Assembly (NCBI GenBank): GCA_002943765.1
Contig: PQWQ01000003.1
Coordinates: 1,798,001-1,862,000 of the forward strand
Direction: 5' to 3'
Source of the DNA: Psoroptes ovis
Lineage: Eukaryota; Arthropoda; Arachnida; Sarcoptiformes; Psoroptidae
Length of the DNA stretch: 64,000 nucleotides
Shown: positions 1-13,200 of the stretch, piece after piece
How the letters are laid out: each line of letters opens with the position of its first letter
How positions within the stretch are numbered: the first letter of the stretch is position 1
Notes under the pieces: generated by a model
Database searches by the model: none
What the model was told of the DNA's origin: nothing
What the model saw: the letters and a program-made list of their open reading frames with translations, nothing else
Translations under genes and position numbers: made by a program

Positions 1-3000
1 TATCATCATAATAATAATAATGATGAAGATGATGATTTCAAATCTGATCAAAATCAAACATCATTAACAACAGCAAAAACAACAATAGCAAAAAGACCGA
101 CACATTTTGAATGTGATTTAGCAATAAAAAGTAATAATAATAATCAATCATTATCAACACCAACATTACTTCCAATTGATGTATCATCAATTTATCTGCA
201 TTCACCCGATGAATTATTGGAAGAAAATTTTGAAGAAGAATTACGGGAACAATATACATCATTACCACCATTAGATCCAGCATATGATCTATCCATTAAT
301 GATTGTGATGAAAATTTTGATGATATTACAAAACATGGTATTGTTGGTGTTGCTGGTGATGATAAATTTGCAAGAAAAATCATTACAATTTATGCATGTC
401 GTTTACCATCAAATAAAACATTTAATTATGCAAAGTTTCTAAGGTGAGTTTTTTTATTGTTTTTTTCCATTATTCGATTTTTAATATCACTCAAATATGA
501 TTGACCGAGTAATAATAAATAATAAAATATAATGTGGCATGAAACCACTTTTATCATCATAATAATATTAAATGAATAATGAATGAAGACATTATTTTAT
601 GTCTTAGGCATTTATTTTTCTTGAATGTGGCAAATACTAATAAAAAAAAATGCGGACATCTTCGCAACAGGTGAAAGTTTTCACTTTTACAAAGTTGTTT
701 GCACCAAAGAAAAAATGAACATGAAGAAATATGAATTCATTATCACTGATATTTGATCGATTGTATTTATTATTCATTATTATTATTATTTTTTGCCATC
801 AAAATAATCATTATTATAACCATTTGTTGCATTTTTACGTTCACATTGCATGATGATGATCATCATCATCGAATCAATCAGTGATGATCAAGATGATCAG
901 TGAAAATAATAACAATTATGACAATAAGGAAAGAAATTCATTGAAATATGATACGACAACAATAAAAAGTCATGTTTTCACATTAATGAAAGCAAAACTT
1001 TCAGATTATTATGAATATTATTGATTAATATGTCAATAATATATGTTCAAATAATAATCGTTATAATGATTGAAAAAATGAATAAAAAATTCAAATCGAT
1101 TAAATCAATTGTATTCAAATGAAAATGAGTGAATCAAATGAATAAATGAGCTTATGAATGAATACAAGATTTATTTGACCTACAAAATTCAAAAAAATAA
1201 TAATGATTCATTTTTTTGTTTGGTATATTTACATGTTCAAAACATCATTTTCTAAGAAATGAATTTCGTTTGTTTGTTTGTTATTGATCATGTTATTCAT
1301 TCAATGATAATGATGATTCAATGATATTTTAATGATCATCATCATCATCATCATCAGTCGAATATGAACAAAAAACTAAATTATTATAAATAATACTAAT
1401 AACACTAATAACTAAAATCAGAATCTAAATACATATTCATTCATTCATTGTTTTTATTGTCACATTATATAATCATCATCATCATCACCAGTATCAATAT
1501 TAGCTTGATAATCATTCTAGTTTATTGCCATTATCATAATCAAAAATGATCATGATGATGATGATGATGATATTATCAAAATCATTATCATCATCGTTAT
1601 CATTATAATAATCATAATAATTCAATGATTTAAAAATGAATTTTAATAAATTTTCAATTTTTTTTCTCTCGATTCATTCATAGATCAATCAATCAATCAA
1701 TCGATCAATCACTTATTCATATTTGTTTTTCTAAAAATAGACAAATGAGCAAACAAACGAACAGACAAACAATCAGTTTAATTATTTACCGAATTTTACT
1801 TCAATTCAACTCATTTAATCATATCTCATTATACATTTACATATTAAAAATTGTAATATTTTTCTTCATCCCCCGGTCTCTCTATCAAAAGATGTTCAGT
1901 CAATTTATGGTGATTTGTATTTGAATTTGAATTTGAATATGTTCAAAAACATATTCAAATTTTCTCATCATTATTATGATTATTTACTCAATTTTCTTCT
2001 GTTGTTGTTGTTGTTGCTGTTGTAGCTGATTATGATGATGATTATGATTGTACTTAATCATAATCATAATAATAATAATAACAATGATTATTATCATTGT
2101 TAAACATGGCTATTATTTAATGATTTCTGCTTGTCGTAATAATAATGCAATTTCATTTCATTTCATTTTTCCATTATTATTCATTTTGAATATCGTTGCT
2201 CGTCAATTTCTCTTTCTTTATTTTCTTTTCTTCATTTTTGCTTCTTTTTGGTTCAATTTATTGGTTAGTAGGCCAATGAATGTAATGACATTTTTCTTTT
2301 CTATGAATCCAAACATTTTGAATGATTTTCGTTCATAATTTTCATTATCCTTATTATTACTTTATTATTATCATCAACAACATATGATCATTGATGATTA
2401 GCGTCAGCAACAAATTATCATCGAATATGTCAACGAACAAGAAAAGTAAAACTCATCTCCTTGTTGAATGATGATAATGATAGATGAATGAATGAATGGA
2501 TGGATCTGTAAACATGAAAATAAACATGTGAAACGATGATGACAATCTTTGATTTGCGAATATTGAAATCAGAAATATATCTCTGTGTGTTATATTCATT
2601 CATTTATTCATTTTCAATTTCAATTTTTGAATTTTCTTCGAAAAGAAATAAAAATCATTCAAAATGTCGTCCTAATTTATCGTTAACAATACTCAATTAT
2701 TATTTTCATGAAAATGAAAATGAAGAAGAAAATAATGATATAAACATTGTCAATTGTCACATATATTGTCAATGAAACTAAACTCAAATCAGAAAAAAAG
2801 AAGAAGAAATCGTTGACATTTTCTCTTGTTGGAACAATTTCTTTGGATTTCTTCAAATTTCATTCAATTTTTTTTGAAATTCCCTTTGAATTTCATTCAA
2901 TCTCATTGAATTTCTTTGAATTTCAAATTTGAAATCAAACAATTTGAGAATATAATGAACAAAAATTTACCTAAATTTACTTTTTTTTTTTTGATAATCG

Positions 3001-5434
3001 TTTTATTTCGTTTCATTTTTTTCCAAAATGATTCAAGTATTTGTATTTGTTTGCACTTTCTTTTCATCTTCTTTATTATTATTAAATAATCATTGTTATT
3101 TTTTCTTTATTATTAAAATATTTGTATAGTTGATTGTTGCAATTGATGATTATTATGATCATCATCATCATCTGATTATTATTTGATCTTATTTCAATGC
3201 TTCATTGATCATTTGATCATCATCATCGTCATAGTTACGATCATCGAATGCCAAACCAAATTTGTAGCCAACGATGATATGGTTGAGCTGATTTTTTTTT
3301 CATTTTGATTTCTCCTTATTTTTTATTTCATTTTGCGCCAAAACGGTGACAACTGCGAATGACAATTGACCAAATGTTGAAAGTTTTCAAGTGACAATCA
3401 ATCCGAAAACTTTTCCAAAGAAACAAAAGGATTGAATTTGCTTTCATTCACTTTGCTGGAATGAGGTGATAATATTATCATCATTATCATCATCATTTAA
3501 ATGCAATGATGTCACATTCGACTTTTTCGATTTTGAATTTTGTTGTTTTACTTTACATTCTCTGGTGTTCATTGTTATTATAATAATATGACACAATATG
3601 CATTTGTTCGTTTGAAGTTATAACGAGATCATTTAAGATCATGGTTGCTGTTGTAAGATTTGATCGAACCATTTTTTTTTCTTTGAAAATGATAATTTAT
3701 TCGTTAATTATCATCGAAAAAGAAACGGTAAAACAGTGAAATTTTGCTAAGTAAAATCAGTAATTGTTTCCATTATTTTCTCTGTTAATTTTAATTGAAT
3801 CGAAAGCAAAACAAAGCAAAAAATGGAAATAAGATTCTAATTAGTAACAAATCTTTCTCAATTTCTGTTAATAATTAATACTTTTAATTATAATTTTCTT
3901 TGTTTTTTTTCCATTATTTGTACCAAAAAATGAAATTTTAAACAATTATAATTGTAACAATTTCATAATAATTATGATAATAATATTGAATCATATCATG
4001 ATAAATGATTTGGGTTTTTTGTTTGTGAATAACAAAATGATGGAAAGAATTGTTTTAGATTAAAAAAAACAATTGGTTGGATTGGATTTAATTTAAATTT
4101 AAAATTTTAATTCTTTTCTAATTTTCATTTTATTTATGCTTAGATATCTTTTACGAACATTGGATCGATATGTTGAAAATGATTATGCACTCGTATATTT
4201 TCATCAAGGCTTATCAAGTGATAATAAACCATCATTTGGTTGGTTATGGCAAGCATATCGTGCATTTGATCGTAAATATAAGAAAAATTTAAAAGAACTG
4301 TTTATTGTTCATCCAACATCATTTATACGTATTGTGTTGCAATTATTTCGTCCATTTTTATCGGCAAAATTTGGACGAAAATTACATTATATTAATCAGC
4401 TGGATGAATTACGTTCACATTTACATTTAGAACGTATTCACATCCCACAATCAGTTTTAGAGTAAGATTTTGTAATTAATTAATAATTAACATGTCTGAT
4501 TAATTTTATTTTATAATTTAATCAATCCAAAATAGTCATGATAAAAATATCAAACTTAAAACACGTGTATTCGGACGTTTTCGTAATAGTATCAGTAATA
4601 ATTCATTGAATCGTTTGAATTCATCATATCCAAATACTCAACAATTTCGTGTATCACTTGATTTGTATGTATTTAATTGATTGATTATATTATCATAATT
4701 TTTTAATGATTTTTCTGCTTTGATTTTGTTTTTAGCTTAAACGAAAACAATAATAATGATCCAATACCACGTACAATTAGAACATGTGTTAAATTTCTTG
4801 AACAAGATACATCATTAGATATTGAAGGTATATTTCGTCGATCGGCAAAAGTACAGATCGTCAAAAATGTCCAGCAATCATTTAATTCGGGTGAAACTGT
4901 TAATTTTGATAATATCATATCGGAACCAGAGATGTCGCTTGAATCTACTGTTCATGTTGCTGCCGTTATAATTAAATCATTTTTACGTGAATTACCTGAA
5001 CCATTGTTAACATTTCAATTATATGATGATATTATTAATTTTCAACATATATCAGGTGGACCAACACCTGAACAGCGGCAAGAAAAATTATCTACAGCAA
5101 AAAATCTAGTCTTGAATCGTTTACCAGAATTAAATTATCAGGTAAATTAAATCAAATTTAATTTCAATGTTTCTTAATCTTAATCATTAATTTTTAATTT
5201 AATTTCAATGATAAACAGTTACTCAAATACATCATAAAATTCTTAGTCAAAGTAATGGATCATTCCGAATTTAATAAAATGACGGCATCAAATTTAGCCA
5301 TTGTGTTTGGTCCGAATTTATTATGGTCAAATAAAACAAATCAAACATTAGATTCATCATTAGACTCAATTACGGCTATTAATAGTTTTACCGAATTTCT
5401 ATTACGTAATCATCATCAGATATTTATTAGATAA
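1..5434 (+). CDS. ARHGAP1: Sec14-RhoGAP protein, ARHGAP1/RhoGAP68F type (5' end outside window)
   Basis: This is a GTPase-activating protein for Rho/Cdc42-type GTPases, cytosolic or on endosomal membranes. Exons by hand splicing: <1-443, 4144-4461, 4536-4664, 4736-5141, 5219-5434, all with GT/AG junctions and consistent phase; stop TAA at 5432-5434. The frame is open from base 1, so the start lies upstream. Seen in order: a low-complexity Asn/Thr N-terminus, an acidic stretch (SPDELLEENFEEEL), a Sec14/CRAL-TRIO-like domain (exons 1-2, with YVENDYALVYFHQGL and SDNKPSFGWL), then a RhoGAP domain with the arginine finger in EGIFRRSA and the conserved FLRELPEPLLTF and NLAIVFGPNLLW motifs. The linker lacks the proline-rich SH3 ligand that I recall from human p50RhoGAP. 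The first visible intron is 3.7 kb and the others are about 70 bp. The family assignment is very secure; orthology to ARHGAP1 rather than ARHGAP8 is not resolved, as arthropods normally have one gene. Confidence 0.95.
444..4143 (+). other. Long intron of the Sec14-RhoGAP gene
   Basis: A 3.7 kb intron (donor AG/GTGAGT at 444, acceptor TTTATGCTTAG ending at 4143) between two halves of the Sec14-like domain. It is AT-rich with many ATC/ATG microsatellite runs, including a palindromic run near 848-866 (GATGATGA/TCATCATC). Short open frames at 2048-2338 and 2536-2775 are Phe/Ile/Leu-rich and look like chance. I see no exon, RNA gene or transposon in it. Confidence 0.7.
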
Positions 5435-8400
5435 ATTAATTAAACAATTATCAATCGTATCGTATCCAATCAATCCAAAGAATAAAAAACCAATACAACT
5501 AACTACATTCAAAGACAATTAATTAATTACCAATCATCATCCTTATAATTATTTTGTTTAATTAAAATTTCATTTTGAATTTGTTTTACATCTCAATATT
5601 TTGCTCATTATTCATTAATCACTATACACACATTTATTCTATTTAAATATGAAAATTATATGAAAAAAAATTCTTCCAAATATCATTGCAACCATAATTA
5701 TTATACACAATCGTTTTGAAATTCATTTTATTAATTTCACTTCTTCATTATCATGATTATTATTTGATTTATTAAATTAATTAGAATTTGTTTTAATTGT
5801 TGAATTAAAAATTACTTTGTTATTATTATTATCATTTAAATTGTTTGTCGCCTCTTGTTTTCATCTCATTTTGCTTCTTATTATTCTGATTTTATGGAGA
5901 ACATATCTATAAGCACATTCCAAACATAGATATTGCATTATTTTAATAATAATGCATAATACTGATCTTATTCCGATATCCCACAATGTTTGAATAATTT
6001 ATATTTTATATATGAAATCATTAATAATCGATAATTTGAATAGCGAGAGATAGATAGAGAGAGGGAGATGGAAACTTCGCATTAATGGAGACACATTTCT
6101 AATAAACAACAATAAACAGCGTCAGTTACAGTGACAAAAATCTATGGTCATCTTTGATTATAAATAATGTCGTGAAGCGTAGAAAGATGGACAGTGATAT
6201 ATACGCATCGTATATCGTAACAGTTCAATGCAAAATCCAAATTATAATCTTTGATTTTTATTGCTTTTTGTTTTTGTTTTGGTTGATTCTCTCATTCAAA
6301 AAATAATGGATCGATGGGACATTTTTTTTATTCTGGTCATCGAAATCGAAAAAAATATGAAATTGAATTAAATCGAATGATATTATAAGCATATAAACAA
6401 ATACTGAAGAAGAGATGATGTTTTATTCCATACAATTTAATCGAACCCAATGAAGTTATGGTTAGTTTAATTCAAGATTAGAATCTGAATAATAATTATA
6501 ATAAAAAAATATTGATAATGATGATCATGATAAATAAACAAGATATGGACAAACTTATAGAAAAAGAACGTTGTCCAAGTAAATCTCCAACATTGATGAT
6601 GACCATCATCATCAATAAACAAAAAATAACCAGAAATACTCAAAGATAATGATTATAATAATAATGGATTTCCTACAAAAAATTATTTTTGTTTATTTAT
6701 TCATTTATCCATATTTCCCGTTGTTTTCTATTTGAAAGAAATAAAATATATTCATTCTTATAAATGACACAAAAAATATCATCAACCGAATTTCATTATT
6801 ATTTCGGTTGGATATCGAATAATGAATAATATAAATAAAAAATTGATGATTTATTTATGGTCATATACAAACACACACACACACAGCTTGTATTCTCACC
6901 AATTTATTATGATTTGTGGATTTATCTTTTTTTTGTTGATGATTTCCTTCATTCATTTATTTATTAAGTAGTTAATTTATATAAATAAAAATTTTCATTT
7001 CTATTTTCGCAATTCTCTTGAATTCTTGATGATATATTTTCATATACTTCTCTCTGAATTAACGATATTAATCATCATCTGTATCTGTATCATCATTATC
7101 ATCTAGATCAACCATATCGTAGAATAAGGTCATCATGATGATGATAACAAGTTAATGCTGATGAATGAGTAAAGATGAGATTTTCAATATTTAATCGAAT
7201 CGATTATCATTAAATATGGAACAACGATGATGATGATCATCATCATCATTCAAAATAGAAAAATGATATCAATATTTTTTGTCAAAATAAAGTCATCTTC
7301 TTGCATAAAGGCATCTTCTATTTTGTTCTAACTATAATCGAATATGTTTTTTTGGTCCGAAATTCATTCATTTCTTTTTGAAATTCTCAATGGAATCCGT
7401 ATTAAATTATTTATGAATTTTTGATTATGATTTTCTCTCTGATTTTAGCTGGACAACTTTTCAATTCCAAAAATATACGGATTCCGATTTATGAATGAAA
7501 TAAAATTCCAATTGTTATTTGTACAAACAATTCGATGATTAATGATCGGTCACCATTCAATGTTGATTCAACCACCATGAAACAAAAAACACCACCATCA
7601 GCATCAGTGGCTAAGGAAGATCGAAATTTTCCATTATTTTTCCACTTTGTTTTTTGGTTGATTATTTATTTATATTATTGTACATCTTTTGTTATTTCTA
7701 TTTTTATTTGTGGTTATTTTATTATTCAATTATATTCAATGTTTTTTCTATTCTCTGATATCAAAAAGTTTTGTTTCGAAATGATGATAATGCATTTGGT
7801 ATACGTTTTACATGTCGAAAAAAAATCCCGAATACAAAAAATAGAAATTTTCATTGAATTTATGCAAATTTATTCTTAGATGTTCTCTCTGGCACGAATC
7901 GTTATTTTGTTGACCATTTTTTGAACGTGTGTGTGTCGTTTCAATATTAAGACATTCAAGTCATTCAAACATTTTCAAATGAATACATGTTGAGTGGAAA
8001 ATGGACAAATTTTTTTTTGGGAAATTTTATAATTTGATTTAAATTTGAAATTTTTCTGTGAATGAATGAATGAAAATGTAAATTTACATATTTTCCTTTC
8101 CCCTACACCTCTGAAAATGAAATAATATCATATTATTTGACCATTAAAATAATGATCAACTTAAACAACAAACAACAACAAATCAAGGTTTTATTTTCAT
8201 ATTTTCTCAATATTTTGTCTCTCAATAATGGACATTTTTTGTTGCCTCCCCATTTATTCAAACATTTATTGAATTCTATTGAAATTCATTTTCAATTTCA
8301 AAAATTGATTTCAAAGAGTTTCTTAGTTGCATGAGAATCAAAAAATTTTGGCAATTTTGGCCCTAAAAAAATGGAATTTTCAAATTTGAAAATTTGAAAA

Positions 8401-10278
8401 TTCTTGTTCCATGTAATTCCAAGCCATTTTCCATCAAAATAATTGTGTAATTTCAATTTGAGCCAAATTCAGTCAAATTGAATTATCTTGTAGTTTTAGT
8501 TTCTACCTCTCCATTTTATTAGGTATTAGAATGAATTTTTGATCGCCGAAAAAGCCATAAAAAACATCAATATTAAAGGGTTGTTGCTGCTGTTGCTTGA
8601 AGATGATTATAATCATTAAGATGATGATTATCATCATCGTAATATCTTGTGCAGTGATTTAAAGCCATCTAAAGTTTATTTGTTGTTTATGATAATAATT
8701 ATCTCATCATAATCATCATTATTCTTATCATTATCATTATTTTTATTCTGACCAACAAAAGTCATTAGTCATTAATTATTGCTAATCACGCAATAAACCA
8801 ATTGTAAATTCACCAATTCATTGGTCAAGAATCATTGGATCTTGGATACTAAACAATAACAATGATTTGTGTCCATTATCCATACATGGATTTATGGGCA
8901 CTAAATCGGTGAAATTTCGAATGAAAATGCTTTCGTAAATTCGTAAATTTTGATTCAATGAATCTCCAGAGATTTTTCACCGATACTCCAAAAAGTTTCA
9001 TGCCAAATGCATCGACATACATCCATACATACATTGAATAAAATGCAAAGTTTGAAAGATCAAAAATTTTTAATTTTATTAAATCGGAAAAGATTGAATA
9101 GAAACAGGATAGAAATATGAGTGGAAAAAATGTATCTTTTGTCATTTGACATTGTTCATGTTGATGATGACCAATATTCAGTATTCAAATGGTAAATATG
9201 AATTGTTTGAATGGTGATGCATATGTTGTTGTTCGTATTTCAATGAACGAAATGGATTTTAAAGTGATTTAAAAGCAATTTTAAAATGGTTTTATAATGA
9301 CATAATTTACTCAAACATCCAAGCAAACATCAATATCAAAACAATATTGTTAATTTGTTTGCTTTGTATATTCACGCGTTTATTCTTTCATTTATTCATT
9401 CATTGGTTTATTTATTTGTTTGTTTGTTTATTTTGATTGATGTAAAATGCTTTTTATTTTGATGTAAATTTACGTATAATTGTTGCATAATAGTCATAAC
9501 AATGATGAAAATAATGATGCTAATGTTAATGTATGAATGATATTGATACACAAAGAGAATGGAGAAGATGTGTATTACAATGAAATGATGAATGAATGAA
9601 TGAATCAATTACACGATGAAATGAATTGAATTTAAATTTTTCATTTCAATTCAAAAATTCCATTTCAATCATTGATTATTTTGAATTTTGAATGCATAAT
9701 GATGAATGAATAAAGTGAATAAAGAAGATGATGAAGATGAAAAACCTTTTAACTCGTTTATGTACTCGATTTTGTTGTGATTGTGAAGCGCGGAAAATTT
9801 GTTCGGTTTAATGGATTTCAATGATCAAAGATTGAAACATCGGAAATCGTTGTTAGGGGGACCAAATATAAGGTAATGGTTAGGTAAATAGAAAGTTTTG
9901 CAAAGCTTGCAATTAGAAATGTCTGAAATATTTGGTTAAATCTAATTGAATTTTCATTTGTTTGTCCATCGTTCGATGTGTTCCAAGATTTCATTTTCAT
10001 TTTTCTATAATTTTTGACACATTACATATTGATCAATGGCATTTTGGCATGTTAAATATTCGAGGGGAGAATGATTCCACTGATAATCAAATTAAATTTA
10101 ATTTAAATTTGATTTAATATCAATCAATAATCTTCTATGAAATTACCAAGTACCTTTGGGTAAAAGAAGTGTGCGCAAGTTTCGTGTGTATAAATTGAAT
10201 TCAATTTGGGTTCAATCAGGGTTTAAGGTCTAAAAAAAATTTAATTTGATTTTTTCTAAAATATGTATTAATAAATAA
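5435..10278. other. Intergenic region, no gene recognised
   Basis: It holds the 3' UTR of the Sec14-RhoGAP gene (a possible poly(A) signal AATAAA at 5481) and, at its right end, the presumed 3' UTR of SoxD. The rest is AT-rich with ATG/ATC microsatellites (for example a palindromic run around 7226-7249) and a short CA run near 6873. The longest open frame (7535-7879, +) is Phe/Tyr/Ile-rich, has no recognisable motif and lies in simple sequence, so it is not called. Confidence 0.6.
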
Positions 10279-13200
10279 TCATCTTTGATTGACCATCGTT
10301 GTTGATGATGTGGAAGATGATGATGATAATGTTTCGAATGATGATTGTGATTCAGAGGATGATGATGATTTCGGCTGCGCCGCGGCTGATTTTTCCAATT
10401 TAAATTTTCTGCTGCGATTATTTTGCTTATCTTCATCTTGATCATTATCATCTAAGTTTGTTGTTGTTGTTGTCGATTGATTATGATCACCTTCGATCAT
10501 TTCTGCATCATCGATATCATCTTCATCATTGTACCTGTGTGGTGTGTGTGTGTGTGTGTTAGTGAAATTGTGTTGTTTTAATGAAATCAGAAATGGATCA
10601 GATTCAGTGAAATTTCAGATCAAAAAAATAATCGAATGGAATTCAATTTATATTACACTACTCACCATAATGTACGCATTTCTTGTCGTCTTGTACGCAT
10701 CAATTGTTTATATTCGGATATGCGTAGCTTTTTACCATCAACAATACAAGTACGTTTTGGCCGAGGCCGATATCGATAATCAGGATGTTGTTGCATATGC
10801 ACACGTGATAATCTTGATTGTTCCTCATAGAATGGTTGCTTCTCGACCGTAGTCATTGCTTTCCAACGTGCACCTAATATTTTCGATATATTCGAATTAT
10901 GCATATCTGGACATGCTTTCAAAATTTTCCTTCGTTCATCTTTAGCCCAAACCATAAATGCATTCATTGGTCGTTTGATGTGCCCATGTTCATGTGGATT
11001 TCTTGATATGAATGGTAAATCATAATTATGATGATTATAATTTGATGATTGTCGTCGATTTGTTGATGATCGTATCATATTATTGTTATTATTTACATTG
11101 TCGCGTGTGATGACAATCGATTCAGCGGCTTTGTTTGATAATGATTGATTCGAATTATTATCGACATTATTACTTCGGCATTTATTACGATTAATTTGTA
11201 GTTTTTTTGATTTGGATTTGGGTTTCATTATCATCATTGATTTATTATTTTCATTTACTTTTGCATCTTTCGAACCTTTTGAATTGGTAATTGATGATTT
11301 TGATGAAAATTGCTGCTGCTGCTGTTGTTGTCGTTGATTGGTAATATTATTATTGAATTTTGTTTCAAAATTTTGTAATAATAAATTTGGTAAAATCAAA
11401 TTATAATTATTAAAAAATGAATTTGAAATTTTCTCCAAATTTTCAAATTCAAATGATCGAGAATTTTTCAACATTGATAACAATTTTAAATGATTATAAT
11501 ATTGTTCAATGTTATTATTGTTATTTAAATGATCCGAATTCGTTGAATATGCTGTTGTTGTCGTAGTAGATGATGACGATGATGATATTGATGATAATAA
11601 ATTATTCAGAAACAGTTGTTCATTTTGAATATTTGAATATGAATTATTTTGGTTGAATGGTGGTAAATAATTTTGCTGATCAATTGTTGGAATATTATTG
11701 CTGGTTGATGATTCAATTATTGTTGCTGATGCTGATGATGATGATGATGGAAATGAATTTGGATGCGGTTGTTGAATAACACCATTATTATTCAATGTAT
11801 TGTACAATAAATTTCTAGATGATGCAATTAAATTTTCAGTGAAATTGGAATAATAATGTTGCTGAGGATATATGATTGCTGGTGAAGGCTTTATCAATGA
11901 TTCCAATGTTTGTTGTTGATTTGAATGATTATTTTGTTGATATTTTTCCCAAAATTGTTCAAATATTTGTCCATTATTATTGCTGCTCGTCGTTGATGTA
12001 GTTTGTTTATTCAATTGTTGCTGCCGATATAAATTATTATATTGTAAATTTAAATGTTGATATAATTGTTGAATGAAATCTGGTTTATTTTCATTATCAT
12101 TATTATTATTATTATTATTCAATGTTTTCGTTGATTTTGTTGAATCTATCATTTCAGATTTATGATGATAATTATGTTGCCATTGTTTTAGTAAATTATC
12201 TTGATCATTGATATTATTATTGTTATCATCTAATAATTGACGAGTAATCAATTCCGATGACGCTTTTGATGATTTTGAACAATTTGAATCGATGTTAATT
12301 AATTGTTTATTAGATTGTGAGAGATTATCATCCAGCATTTTCGATGGACAGGGGGTCGAAACATCTACATTCTTTGCGCACTGAGGTAAAATTTAAATAA
12401 ATGAAATTATATTAAAAAATTGTATCATTCAAACAATTCTCGAAACAATTTAATTCATTGATTCATCTTTTTATTTATTCAACCATTTTCAAACAAATTA
12501 AGCTATTAAATAATGTGTTTTTTGATTGAATAATAGAAGAAATCACACAGAAGAACACACACGCACACATATTAAATTGAAAAAAAAATTCTATGAATAG
12601 CCCACAAATAGAAAATATATAATACATGGCCACAAAAAAACATCAAATATTAATTGACACGAATACAAAACTAAATTTCGGAAATGGAATAAAATGATGA
12701 TCATAATAATAATTGAAATAATAATAACCGAAATAATAATAATACCGACCAGTTTTTCGTACATTATACTCAATAATAATAATAATAATGGTGCTTTATG
12801 ATTTGTAATCATCATTTTGTTTTCATTATTATACACACACACACTCATAACCTTAATGGTACAAGATGATGGCATTCATTCTTATTATTTTCAATTTCAA
12901 TTTCATTTTTTTTATCAAAAGTAATTTGATAATGGTAACGCGTGTCACATTCATATTATTATCATTATTATTATTATGATTATCTTTGATATTTTTCAGT
13001 ATTTTTTTTTTCAAAGTTTTCCGTTTATTTATATCCATTTTATTTCATTCATAATGAAACACATAAACATTGGACAAGTGCGAAAAGTTTTCGACGATTT
13101 TCAGCGGGCTTTCGATCGATTTTATAGACATAAACTTTTCGGACAGCTAAACAAAAATCTAAGACAAACATTCATTTTGGAAAAATATAAATTTGAAATT

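Noticed and set aside
846..866. Palindromic GATGATGATCATCATC run (also near 7226-7249)
   Set aside because: Simple-sequence microsatellites meeting in opposite orientation; nothing suggests a specific site or hairpin gene.
7535..7879. 114-codon open frame on the plus strand
   Set aside because: Phe/Ile/Tyr-rich translation of AT-rich sequence, with no motif, neighbouring exon or clear gene signal.
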